Assembly (NCBI RefSeq): GCF_004379255.2
Contig: NC_056041.1
Span: 5,270,001-5,334,000, forward strand
Length of the DNA: 64,000 nucleotides
DNA from: Salvia splendens
Taxonomy: Eukaryota > Streptophyta > Magnoliopsida > Lamiales > Lamiaceae
Direction: 5' to 3'
This document shows positions 45,502 to 57,270 of this stretch, piece by piece. The translations under genes were made by a program, and so were the position numbers. The notes beneath the pieces were generated by a model. That model was given only the letters and a program-made list of their open reading frames with translations. It did no database searches and was not told the DNA's origin. Positions within the stretch are counted from its first letter, which is position 1. Every line of letters starts with the position of its first letter.

Positions 45502-47178
45502 TCATGACAGAATGGTGAGATCAATCGTGCAGTTAGACGAAGATCTTCGCATCCTGAGCAGTTTCTGTGACACCAATAACAAAGAATCTGATGGTGCAGG
45601 TGACTTGATTTCATTTATTTGGAAAACAAACTTTTCTAGCTTGCTTGCGTATTTTAACAGAATCTCAATCAGTGGGAATATGCCGTAGCCCTCAGACCAA
45701 GTAACCTCAATTGTCCTCAACCGAAGAAGAAAGGACTCATGAGGGAGAATTGCCTCAAACTTGAGCGGCTCGGTGTCATCTTTGAGAGTGCCTTTTTTCA
45801 TGTTTTTAATGACTAATCTCTCCAACTGAGGGAAGATCTCAAGAATCCCTACTACTTGTTCGTAGTCATCCAAACTACATCTAAGTTCTAGGGATTTGAC
45901 ATTCGGAAAAGCTGAGCGCGTACATTTCATTTTCATAGCATCAACCACCTGATATAACAATACATTTGATTATATTCACAACAAAATAGAGGCACTTCAA
46001 AGTTCAAAGGGATGCTGTAGGAATTCACTCAAAACCTAGCTGCATTGCTGCAATTAGTTATATGCTAATGACTTATAGAGCAAAACCTACTTGGTCAAAC
46101 ATAAAGAAGCCAAAAAAATAACACTGCCGCCACCAGACAAGTGTGCTCTATCATGTACTAATTGTTCTGATATCCACACACAAATTATTCCTCACTGCTC
46201 ATCTAATATAAATGTTTAAGTCATAAAAGGAAACGCAAAGAGACTAACCTTGGTGCAACAGTCTGATAATGTCACATTTTCCGCTTGTTGAATGCTTGGA
46301 AGAATTTGACTCAATGGGTTCGAAAACCTGGTCAGCATAACATGGCAAAAAGTCGGCAAACCAAGAACTACACGTGTCAAAGATGAGACATCCGCCAGTG
46401 AATACTTCTTATATGGAAATCCTCTAATTTCTAATGTTTCAAGATTTGGGGTACAGATTCTCAGCTCGGAAACCACAAGTATATCTTCACGGGTTAAAAT
46501 GTTCTTTTGAATATACAGCTCTTTCAAACTAGTAGATTGGATACTCAAGTTTCCACCTTTGTCAACATAAGTCAAGTAAAAGACTTTCAACTGAGGAGTA
46601 CCAGACAATATTTGGTTAATCACATCTGCAGTGGCCCATATACTAATAATCTTTAAACACTTGAGTTGATTCCACTGCACATTTCCACAAAACTCCAAGT
46701 TACAAGATTGGAGTGTTAACACTTTTAGGGATGAGCATGAGTAGAGGCATGGTCGCACACGGTAAACTTCGCTACTATTAAAACCAGCCTTAGCTGTTGT
46801 ATAATTGCACCACACATGTAAATGTAATTCTTCAACTCCATTTCTCTGGGCAAACTTCACCCACAAATCAACATTATTAAACATTGAACTCGCAAGCGCA
46901 TGACGCGAATGAAACCGGAATTTCAAAACCCTACTCCCATTCCAGCATATCAAAGCCTGGTTAACAAAATTCCGAAGCTTACTCTCATCACCAAACAACA
47001 TAGCACGATTATCGAAATTGAGAAAGGGGGCAGTGGTCCAGAAGTTCCTCCAGCGTTTGGATAGAACAGATGTCCTAACAACATCCGTCATTGGCAACCT
47101 CCAAAATATGTCAAATATTAACACATCAGGCAACTCTCGTAGTAGGTCCGCATGATTACATCTCTTTGGGTTTTCCAT
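45502..47178 (-). CDS. F-box/LRR/FBD protein, copy C (intact), 458 aa, 2 exons
   Basis: Exons 47178-46249 (310 codons) and 45948-45502 (149 codons with stop), with a GT-AG intron of 300 bp. The F-box is at about 15-55 (LPDVLIFDIFWRLPMTDVV, LSKRWRNFW); it would bind Skp1 in an SCF ubiquitin ligase. Residues 100-350 hold degenerate leucine-rich repeats (CSSLKVLTL, TPQLKVFYL, TPNLETLEI, FPQLERLVI) that would pick the substrate. The FBD lies at about 373-450 (ESFLLRLRTIEV, YASKLEKFVF). No substrate can be inferred. It is the only uninterrupted member of three local copies, and its exon sequence guided the reading of the other two. The start is the first ATG, just before the F-box. Confidence 0.93.
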
Positions 47179-47878
47179 CTCTTAATCGGCAAAATATCAA
47201 AACCCTGAGATTTAATGTAACACATTCTATCAAATCTCGATGCCAATAAACCACCAAAACATAATCAAACTCGAAATTTACTGATATACATTCAAATCAA
47301 TAACCCATGCTATCACAATCGACAAAACATAATTTACCTAACCGTATTCGACTCACCACATACTGTCAAATCCTCGAATCAAAACTTAATATCAATTCAG
47401 AACAGAAATTACCTAAACACACTCGAAGCAATGTCACATGACCACTGAAACATAATCAACTCAGAATTTACCTAAACGATACGCTATCAAATCCTCGAAG
47501 ATTACCTCACAAAGCTTCCTTCTCACTTCGCTGCAGCCCCAAAACTCCTTTTCGTTGTACGTTAGTTACTGTGGTTCACGGTAAAACATTGAAGGAAGAA
47601 TATGAATGTCATCTTTCAAAAATAGAAATATTAAGAAAAAGCAAAAATTTTAACCCACATCCGGTAAATAAAAAAAGTGATAGAAATAAAATTTGATTTA
47701 GAGAGAACCTCAGATGTCGATTATTTATAGAGAATTAGAGAGAACCTCAGATGTCGATAGTCTATTTCCCCCTCTCTCTCTCTCTCTCTAGGTCTACTCC
47801 CCTCCCTCCCTCCCTCCCCCGCGGACCCCCACCCCAACCTCCCTCTCTGCTACTCCTCTCCCACTCACCCCCTACCGG
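47179..47878. other. Upstream of F-box copy C; short repeats
   Basis: About 47200-47520 carries the AAATCCTCGAA / ACCTAAAC motifs shared with copies A and B. At 47702-47760 GAGAGAACCTCAGATGTCGAT is present twice about 37 bp apart. A (CT)n stretch at 47773-47790 and C-rich DNA to 47878 follow. Confidence 0.5.
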
Positions 47879-49480
47879 TAGGCATGCACAAATCGAACCG
47901 GACCGTCGGTTCACAAACCGGAACCGGCGACGGCGGTTAGGCGGTTAAAGCTGGCCGGTTCAGGTCAAAAAAAATCGTCAACCGTAACCAGCGGTTCAGC
48001 TGTTCCAACGGTAGGATTTCGGCTAGGGCGTACGTTTTCAGACTTTTTTCAGGCTAGTGTGCAGAAAACCGACAGTTTACGTCAAAAACTGACAGTTTTC
48101 GGCAGAAACCGTGAACTAAACATCCGGTTCAGACGGTAAACCGGCAGAAATTTAAAATCTGAACTTTTTTTTTTTCTTCAAATTTTACTCCTATAAATAC
48201 CTCACTTCTCCATCATTTTTACTCACCATATTAACAAAGATTTTCTTCTCAATTTCTCTATTCTCATTCTCCCTAATTTCTCTATTTTCTTATCCTCATC
48301 CTCAGCTAATCTCTTTCTGTTGGCATAATTCTTGACATGAAAGTCAGCAAACAACGCCAAAAGCGAGGCATTAACAACCGCATTTAGGCACTACACCCCG
48401 GATCCCCTCGCAACCCGGGCCGGCCCCGAAGTGGATCCGGAGCATCCAACCCGACACCGCGAAGCTGAAGACGAACTGCAGGATCTGCAGGTCCGTGACC
48501 ACGCGCTTCCACCGCGGCCTTATCCCAATCGCGCAGAGCAGGTAGTAGCCGTACATGAGCACGTGCACCGCCGCGTTGGTCACGAGCTCCACGGGAACAG
48601 CGACTGCCGCTCCGACAGCCACGCGCGGCACACCACCACGACTGCCGCGTGGTGGTACACGTGGAGGAGCGTGTCGAAGAGCTCGGCGATTTTGGAGAAG
48701 TAGAAGACGTGGGCCCAGAAGGTGGGGCCGCGTGGCGGGGTGTGGTTGGCTGGGAAGCAGATGGGCCAGGTCGGGGTGGGGGACTGGTGGAGGGAGGAGA
48801 GGGTGCAGGCGACGGCCATGAGGAGGGAGAGGAGGCTGTGGAAGGCGGTGATGAGGCGGAGGAGGGGGGGTGGAGGGAGAGGAGGAGGGTGAGGGTGAGG
48901 GTGAGGGTGAGGTGGCGACGGTGGCGAAGAGGAAGAGAGGGGTGGAGCCGGGGGATTGGTTGGGTATCCATTCGTATTGGCTGATGGTGGGGTGGTCGAC
49001 CAGCCAGTAGTGGGCGGTGGAAGAGAGTGGACATCACGCGCCGCTGTGGAGAGGGGAGCTCTGGGGATTGGGTGAAGGCTATTTGAGGTCGGCCAGAGAC
49101 ATGCCCACGGTTCGTAAACCGGCGGTTCCGGTTCGGAACCGAACCGTGAGGCTATTTCACGGTTCCGGTTTCGGTTCGAAAACCGGTGGTTCCGGTTCCG
49201 AACCGCCGGTTTTCCGGCTGTTTTTTACGGTTTTTCACGGTTTCGAACCACCGGTTTCCGGTGGTTTTTCGCGGTTCTGGCTAGATTTCACGGTTTTCCG
49301 ACGGTTTTTCACGGTTCCGGTTTGGAACCGTCCTGAACCCGCGGTTCCGGCACGGTTTCGGTTCATAAAATTTGGAATCGGAACCGACCCGTGGTTCAAA
49401 ATATGGCGGTTCCGATTCAAGAAAAAGTCACGATTCCGATTCCGCAGTTAACCGCCGGAACTGAAAACCTTAGACATCTC
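47879..49480 (+). mobile_element. Probable hAT-type element carrying an ELO gene fragment (Pack-hAT)
   Basis: The left end TAGGCATGCACAAATCGAACC leads into many copies of CGGTTC/GAACCG-type repeats, then a TATA box (CTATAAATACC, about 48191) and a pyrimidine-rich leader. This is the familiar 5' organisation of plant hAT transposons. Instead of transposase, an antisense elongase pseudogene follows. After it, 49095-49450 is again dense in GGTTCCGGTTCGGAACC repeats, and the right end CCTTAGACATCTCAAG is weakly inverted to the left end. No clear 8-bp target duplication was found, so the boundaries are tentative. Confidence 0.55.
48322..49028 (-). pseudogene. ELO-family fatty-acid elongase pseudogene (HOS3-like)
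   Basis: ELO proteins are ER membrane 3-ketoacyl synthases for very-long-chain fatty acids. Minus-strand fragments follow the family order: YWLVDHPTISQYEWI, GSTPLFLFA, TFWAHVFYFSKIAELFDTLL, then the histidine box HVYHHAAVVVV, QSLFP, VTNAAVHVLMYGYYLLCA, KRVVTDLQILQFVFSF, CLNAVVNASLLALF and FHVKNYA. The start codon region is lost. About 17 residues before the histidine box are deleted. The frame shifts near the (GGGTGA)n tract and after LFPWSS. The Trp codon after GIRG is TAG. Arabidopsis HOS3-type genes are intronless, as this copy is, from memory. It is the only clearly GC-rich stretch nearby. Confidence 0.85.
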
Positions 49481-50624
49481 AAGTCGGCCTATCAAATATT
49501 GGCCTCACAAGGCACCAATGAAGCTCTATTATTGTCTTTCTTCATTTTTTATTTCATAAATCGTAAATCTATACTCTATTATTGGGCTTTTATAGTTTTA
49601 TTATTGAGCCCAAATTCGTAGAAGCCCACAAATCAAAGCTCACCTGGTTAATTCGTAGTGTTTCACAGATACTCCACATATTCCCTACGGTTTCCTTTTT
49701 ACTATGTCTCATTCGAAATTATACTCCTACAATTTTTAAAATAGAAACGTTATTATCTTTAATTTTTTCTTTCTTTAACTTTACTACCCCTCTACTTAAT
49801 TTACAAAACAATACTACTATATAAAATCTTTATAAAATCTTGTAACAAATAAAAAATGTTTCACTTAGAGCCGGACGAAATGAAGTATTGCAGATTTTTT
49901 TCAGTCATGAAAATAGAAAAATATTTAGTGCGTTAAGTGATGTCATACAGTTGCACAAAAATTAAAGAATAAATATTTTATAAATTAAGCGGTGTGATAA
50001 TAAAATAAGTAGAATAATAAATAAATAATTTAAGGAATATTAAAAATATTAATTTTTTCTATAAAGGAATTACTGTTAGTCATCTATAATGGGATGTACA
50101 ATGAAACGAAAGTAGTACTGTAATATATGCATCAAGACAATAGCATCTTAAGATAATTCATATCTATATAAAAAATTTATGTAAACAGCAAAATAAAATA
50201 TGAAAAGAAAAAATCAAGAAAATAAAAAATTAAACTTTACATCATATCTTATGATGCATCCAAATACTCACTGCACATAGTAGAACATATACAAATTCTA
50301 AATTACAATGGTCTAATAATAAAGTGATTAAAGATTGAATTTCTATTCATTCATCTATAAATAAATATTTGTAAATTGGAAAAAATAGGCATTGGTGGCG
50401 AGGCAATAATTGTTTTCCTGTTTCTTAAATTCCACTCACACATTTTCTCTCTCACACACTTCACCTTTTTTCCTGACTGGGCTTTTTGCGCTCGGCGTTC
50501 TCTTAATGTCTCAAGCTGTGGGCTCGCTTGCTCTGTCTTCCGACATCGGTTCGAGCAGACGCCATTTTCTCATCCGCCGGCCCTCGGACTCTTCCATGAG
50601 GTGCTCGATGCGCCCCTTCTCAAC
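49481..50624. other. Intergenic DNA and 5' UTR side of the UBP24-like gene
   Basis: AT-rich to about 50390. About 50400-50624 is the likely 5' UTR and core promoter of the protease gene (pyrimidine-rich, TCTCTCTCACACACTTCACC). No other gene seen. Confidence 0.45.
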
Positions 50625-53600
50625 ATGACTCGTAATCAGGTCCCTCACTTTTCAATCATGATTTTCATTTTTTCTGTAAATCTCAATAAATCGTGCTGTC
50701 GATTGACACCGTTAATCACTGTGATTAACTTGTTTTGGGGATTTTGAGCTGCCTCGGCAATCACTGTGAGCTAGGGTTTTACGTTTACCTCGGACATTTG
50801 CTGGAATGTGCATACTTCGAAGAATTATAATATTGCAAACTCTTTTTAGGTTAATGTAAGTACTAACATATTTGTTTATGCTCGGAATCTGATGGTGGCT
50901 ACTGAAATCGATTTTCGTGTTTGATGTTCTTGTTTGGTTGCTTTGCGCCGCCGGCTGATTCTCTTTAGTTTTCGAATGAGTGAGAAAATGTGGATTTTTC
51001 TATTAAACAGAGTGAGTTTGGTACGTTGAGCTGAGATGTGGAAATGTGTATATAGGCCGATAGTTTAAGAAACAAAATATTATGCTTAGAAGATCTGTAA
51101 TTTAGCCATTGGATTTGGGTAAAACTGGTGGTTCCTCGTCATATGTAGTTGAAGCATGGCTTTTGCATTTCATTATTAGTTATTAAGGTTATTTCAATTG
51201 TAATAGGTTTCAGTTTATCACATAGTAAACCAGTTTGAACGTTGCAAATGAACCAATGACCCATTTGCTTTTGGCATTGGTTTTAAAAGAGAGAGCCGAA
51301 GGCACTAAAAATGAAACTTTTTTTAAACATATGAATGGTAAGCCTTTTATGCAATATACTGCTGAAGGTGTTTGCTTCATCGTTTTTTTGGACAGTATAC
51401 TAGCTGTTGAGTGATTACTGATACGTTAAGTGTGTTTGATATTAAAGTATGTGAAGCTTGTTCTGAGAAACACTGTTACAAGCAAGTGACACACTAGTTT
51501 ACACAACTGGTACTTGAATATGAATACCATGTGTTTTAAAACAGACTTTCTCAATACCTTCCCTGTAATTCAGAAGCAGCATTGTTCAATACTTCAATGG
51601 AGGATATTATTAATACATTTATGGATTATCTTTAGGACTCATAAAATAATATATTTATTGTATTTCAGGTGTTGGTTTTTGGATCATTTACTGAAGATGA
51701 GATCAGATCCATGCAGTGCCAGCCTCAAAAGAATGATACACAGATAATATTTGGTTCTTTGGATTTGGAAACTTTAAGATCCGTGGGAATTTTCAGTACA
51801 AAATTGACTGAGCTTCAATCACCTAATGGATCCGACCGTTCAGTACCTGATAATGCACCAAAAAAAACGCTGCCTAGTGACAGTGGAAGTATACCAGTGT
51901 CAGAAGCTGCTGTGGTGGAAGAGAATGGGCACGCATCAGTAGATTCTGATAGTGCACACAATTTTTCTATAAATTCAACCACAGAGCTGCCTGGTAGCAA
52001 TGGACATGCATCACGAGGTTCCTCAGAAAATGCTGTTTTACATGATTCTGGAAATGGCATTAAGCATGTAAGCTCCACACGGAGCACCTACAAGGTTTCA
52101 AATTGGCCAAATCCTGTCCGTAAGACTTTTTTTCCTCGAGGTTTAGTCAACTTGGGGAACCTTTGCTTTCTCAATGCCACTCTGCAGGCTCTACTGTCAT
52201 GCACTCCGTTTCTGGAGCTGCTGCATGAGCTTAGACATCGTGATATACCAGAGGTACCTGCTGAATCAGCTTTTATTGCATATTAAACTAATTTGTCTTG
52301 TAATCCAGCTCACAAGAGTTCCATTTCTTTTGAACATTGTAGATTGGTTATCCAACATTGCGTGCATTTGTTGATTTCATTTCTGACTTCGACATGCTCA
52401 CTGACTCAGTTGAAAAGAGGATTGAGAATAATGCTCTTCAAACTGGAATACCATTTCGGCCTATCATGTTTGACTCCATATTGAAGAGTTTCACTCCTGA
52501 TATTCCTGATAACTTATCGGGCAGGCCTAGGTTTGTGCATTGTGCTTCTTTATTCTTTTCCGTCTTACTCTGTTTGCCATATTTTTGTAGTCTCTCATAT
52601 TGCAGTTATTATTTTGACTCCTATTATGATGAACTAGGGGCGCTTTTAAGGAAGTTTTATCTTTCCTGCACTGGATTGTAGATCTGTTTGTCATGGGGAT
52701 AAACTAAGTACTATAAGTGCCCTCGTTTAGGAAGCATCTGGGTCCCATTTTGTTGACATTTTTAGTTGCAGTCATTAGTTCCAGTGGTAGTTGGCAGAGC
52801 CTCTAAATGTTTGCTTGTGCACATAATTATTATAACCATGGGCCCGTGCGAAGTAGAGAAATTAGTTTTTATTTTGTATGTCTATTCCATAAAAATGCTC
52901 ACAATCAATATCAAAGGCAAGTAAGTAGTGTAACCCAGTTGAGATTCACATGTGATAGTACCATATTACTGCAGCTTTCTACTTAGGAAATTGATGTTAG
53001 GACCAATGGTATGAACTATGATGACTCTAAAACTTATAGTTTGAATTTGAATTATTTAAGATTATACTAATTCTATTAAACTGTAAATTTGGATCATTCA
53101 TGACTTCATGTTTGTATTATGTATATATACTGGCATGCTGCATTGAATTATATCTTACCTAAAACATCAATGGTAGGTAAAAGAATAAACTGTTTTCTCA
53201 AGCATATTTTTTTACTATAGCATGTATCTATTTGTGAGTCCATCTTGCGCTGAGATATTATTAAGAGTTTCTTATAATCTTTGGGTTCTGCTTGACTTTC
53301 AGACAAGAAGATGCGCAGGAATTCCTAAGTTTTGTCATGCATCAGATGCACGACGAATTGCTTAAACTTGATGGGCAAGTTCCGAATGGAAATGGAAAAA
53401 CTGCATCTTTAGTCTCTTCGACTGATGATGAAAGTGAGGATGACAGCTGGGAGACTGTTGGTTCAAGGAATAAAACTACAATAACAAGAACCCAGAGTTT
53501 TCTACCCTCGAAATTGAGTTCCATTTTCGGCGGTCAATTAAAAAGTGTGGTGAAGGCAGAAGGTGGGTCCAGTTTTTGAGTTCCCAATATATATATATAT

Positions 53601-56395
53601 ATATATTTCATTTGTCATCGTTAATCCTTCCCAGTTAGTTTTCATTCTTAACTATAATGCCTTTCCATGAATTTTAGTAATCACTATTCACTAATCAGCT
53701 ATACTTGCTACTTTGAGCAAATAATTGGCTGGATAATCAGCTGTACAGTAAATGTTGCTTGACTGGTCTAATTCTTGAAGAAGTAACACCCATAAGAATC
53801 ATCATGCCAGGTAAGATAAATATTAAATCGGTTTGAACCTCCAGAAGTCATGCTTCATAGTTGGTGGTGGATGAAATCATCTAAATGACAACCATGCCCT
53901 TGAAAGGACAAAAAGTAGTGGGCTTTGTTTGTAGAAGTTCATTAAAGGGAAAGTACTGCATGCATTTTAACTTTTAAAAGAGTTTTTACTGTGTTATCAT
54001 GTGCAATAGTACAATATTAAAAGATTGATTCTTCTGTTCTCATCAACATAAAACACTTGACTTTCATCCACCCTGTCCTCATCTCATGTTTACATTCATA
54101 CTGACTGCTATCATTTGTATATAAACTCATTGAGTATCTTGTATTTAGCAGGGAACAAGGCATCTGCTACCATACAGCCATTTATCCTGCTCCACCTTAA
54201 TATTTGTCCCGAGTCTATCTGTACAGTAGATGATGCACTTAAACTGTTTTCTGAACCAGAAACACTTGAAGGGTATAGAATATCAGCAGCTGGAAAGGTA
54301 TACCTTATGTTATTATTAATATTGGCATTCAAATAGTTTGATATGGGCATCCCTGCTTTTTTCTTTCCCCTTCTTTCCATTCTATCTCATATCCTTTGGC
54401 GCTTTAAACTTCCTCTGCATAATTTTTTTTTATCATACACAATAGAACAACCTCAAATCTAGCAATACGTTGTTTAAAAATGAATGGCTGGGTTGCAACT
54501 TCTCTGCTATCTCCTGTGGTGTCAGGATTAGTTTATTCAATTTCTCATTTAAGAAATCATGTTTATGATGAAATTTCCTACTAAGATCATTGTTTCCAGT
54601 TTGACTTGGTCTCAGAGGCTGGGTAGGAATGTAAAAACATATGCATCCAAATGCCAGACCGAAAGTACAATTAGAAGTTCCTGCAAGGAGTAGTTTCTTG
54701 CATGCAGATTACACCTCAACGGCTGTACTATAAGTTCTCTCATTTTGACTGTGATATTCAGGCTGAGGTGGTTACTGCCAGCAAATCAGTTAAGATTTTG
54801 GAGCTTTCCGAAATTATGGTATTACATTTGATGCGCTTTAGCTACGGAAGCCAAGGAAGCACCAAATTGCACAAAACAGTGCGTTTTCCTTTGGAGCTGC
54901 TTGTTGGCCAAGAATTGCTTGCATCTTCAACTGAGGTGATGCTTGCCTCTCTTTTTGATATTTTCTCATAACTCACAGTATGTAGTATATATACAAATGT
55001 ATAGGGGTAGAATCATGTAGAAACTTTCTCCCTCTAGTAATCTAGGAATCATGCTTCTTTATATACGATAGTGCTTATTTTGTGATAATGCTTTTTATAT
55101 AATGTTTCATTTAAATGAATGGTGAGAACTTTTCCTAGGGTAGGAACTGGGAACTAATATGGATCATTGATCTTGGTATGAACAAAAATTGTCATGAAAG
55201 AATTAAATGAGAGTGTGGTTTTTACATAAAAAGCATTATCATCCCTATATATAGAAAGAGACAAGATCAAATGAGAGTGTGGTTTTACATGAGAAATGAG
55301 AAAACATGTACTAACTACAAACACTTGAATGAATGAACAAATAAATGTAACATATATTTGTTCATTGTCTATTCATGGATTTTTTGCTTTTGTGCTTGTG
55401 TTTATTCTAACTGAACTCATTCCTATTTATATATATACACACTTGACACTTCTCCATTAGACTTTTTAGCATTATATGATTGACCCTATCATAGCCTTTC
55501 TATTATTTGTTTCCCTTCCTTCCATAGAAGGATTCAGTTTCAACTTTGACTTAATCCCATGTTATTAATTTATTATAGTTTATGCTTTAAACCAGTTACA
55601 AAAATTTCTGCATAAGAATTTGGAGGAATGTTTGTAAGATTCCATATTTGCTAATACCTGCCATTTATTTTCTCTGTTAGCATGAACTGCTGATGAGTTG
55701 AGATTCAGTAAAAAAAAGTAAAATGGGCCCAATCACAAAGAAAGACATGTGAATGTGCACTGATGAACTTTCTCAATCCGTAGTTCCAATTGTGGAACAT
55801 CAAATTAAGTCTTATAGGATAATAATGTGCATTTTCCTATGGGATGATTTAGTTTGAAAATGTGTTTAAAACAGTTTGAGCTTTTGCTATGACACTTGAC
55901 AGTTACTGCAAAGTGAAATTTAAGGTGAAAATTTTAGTTCTTTGTCTCTTTCATCAGTACATATAATATTGGTACTAGGCAACTGGATGTTTCAGTTTCA
56001 GTGTAGAAGAAGTCGTGTAAAGCCTTTGAATTAATACTGCAGGGGTGTTTATTTACATTAACCATCTCTGATCTATTGATCCTTTGTTGCTTTGATGACT
56101 TATCCTGAAAGTCTGTTAGACCTTGTTCATGACTTGTCGCATTGAGCATCGTATATGATGCTAATATTCACTGTTGATTGAAAATCTTCCAAACTGGTCA
56201 ATGTAGGCTAAAAGATATGAACTGGTAGCTTCGATCACTCATCATGGCAGGGATCCTTCAAAGGGACACTACACTGCAGACGCACTTCACCCCAATGGTA
56301 CATGGCTGCGCTATGATGATGCCTCCGTCACACCCATTCCTAAAAGCAAGGTGCTGCACGACCAGGCGTATGTTCTCTTCTACAAACAATTGTAG
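50625..56395 (+). CDS. UBP24: Ubiquitin-specific protease, UBP24/USP10 type, 518 aa, 7 exons
   Basis: Exons: 50625-50639, 51669-52253, 52343-52530, 53303-53562, 54152-54297, 54762-54935, 56207-56395. The sum is 1557 nt and all introns are GT-AG. The enzyme removes ubiquitin. The Cys box is [17 protein letters not shown] with catalytic C171. The His box ([11 protein letters not shown] to GHYTADA) has catalytic H477, and the following WLRYDDASV carries the Asp (493/494). The [20 protein letters not shown] motif is present in exon 4. The N-terminus has FGSF (9-12) and FGSL (33-36), similar to the FGDF G3BP-binding motif of animal USP10. Residues 40-155 are Ser/Asn-rich and probably disordered. 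Arabidopsis UBP24 (about 550 aa, recalled) has the same order. The start in a 15-nt exon is inferred from the ATG next to a donor site that restores the conserved VLVFGSFTE; it is the least certain part. Confidence 0.92.
53586..53607. repeat. (TA)n microsatellite in intron 4 of the UBP24-like gene
   Basis: About ten TA units shortly after the exon 4 donor. Confidence 0.85.
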
Positions 56396-57270
56396 CTACT
56401 ATGTACCCAATTGTACATGTACCCTATTAGGTTGCACGAGTATAGAATCTGGAGATATTGATGACAATAGCTAGTGAACGGAGAAACAAAATAGTCTGGA
56501 ATTATTTCAATGATTAAGAAGCATGTGATTCGACTCGAACCAGCTTTCGGCAGTTTGGATTATGCTGATTGTGAGTAGGCGAGCCAGGGTCGATTGTGCT
56601 GAAATTGGGGTGAACGGAAACTACTTATTGAGAAGATAACTATCCAACTGCACTATTTTTTTAGCTAATTTTCCTACTTATTTGCAACAGATTCAAAGAT
56701 GTGTACGATTTTATGCAGTAGTTATTGCAGGGTTTTCAGTTTTCACAGTAGTTGGCTTTGAAGGTCATGTGTAATATTCGAGAGAAGATATTTCTTTCAA
56801 TGCCCTCATTTTGGGTGAGAGAATCTTGATGAATGAATTGAAATTCCAAACAATAGATTATCTAAGGATAGCGAAAGCTTGATATGAATTGAAATTCCAA
56901 ACTATACGTTATCAAGTGGAGTATTCGATTATAGATAATGTATACTGAAAACTGACGAAATAAAAATATGCAAGTAAATATTATAGCGGTTAATCTAAAG
57001 ATAAAAACTTCGAAAAACTATCTTTTTCTAGTAGTATATAGTTGCAACAGATAAATTATAATTTTACTCAGGAAAAATACAAGTAAACTTGAGGAGACAA
57101 TAATTGATTCACATTGGAGCCAATGATAAAATAAAATCATCATCCTCTACATAATGAAGGTTCCTAACTCAAGAGCTACATAATTATGTTACACTGCCAT
57201 CAAATTATTTTTAACTGTACATATTTCCAGCTCTCCGCGAGCTGCGAAAAGCATTCATAGTTTGCCTTTC
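56396..57270. other. Convergent 3' flanks of the UBP24-like and homeobox genes
   Basis: The two genes are tail to tail. About 56396-56850 is the likely 3' UTR of the protease and about 57150-57270 that of the homeobox gene. No gene seen between. Confidence 0.5.

Noticed and set aside
48384..49037. 217-residue Pro/Ser-rich frame starting MMSTLFHRP
   Set aside because: It is the wrong phase for most of its length; the elongase fragments are spread over other phases of the same strand.
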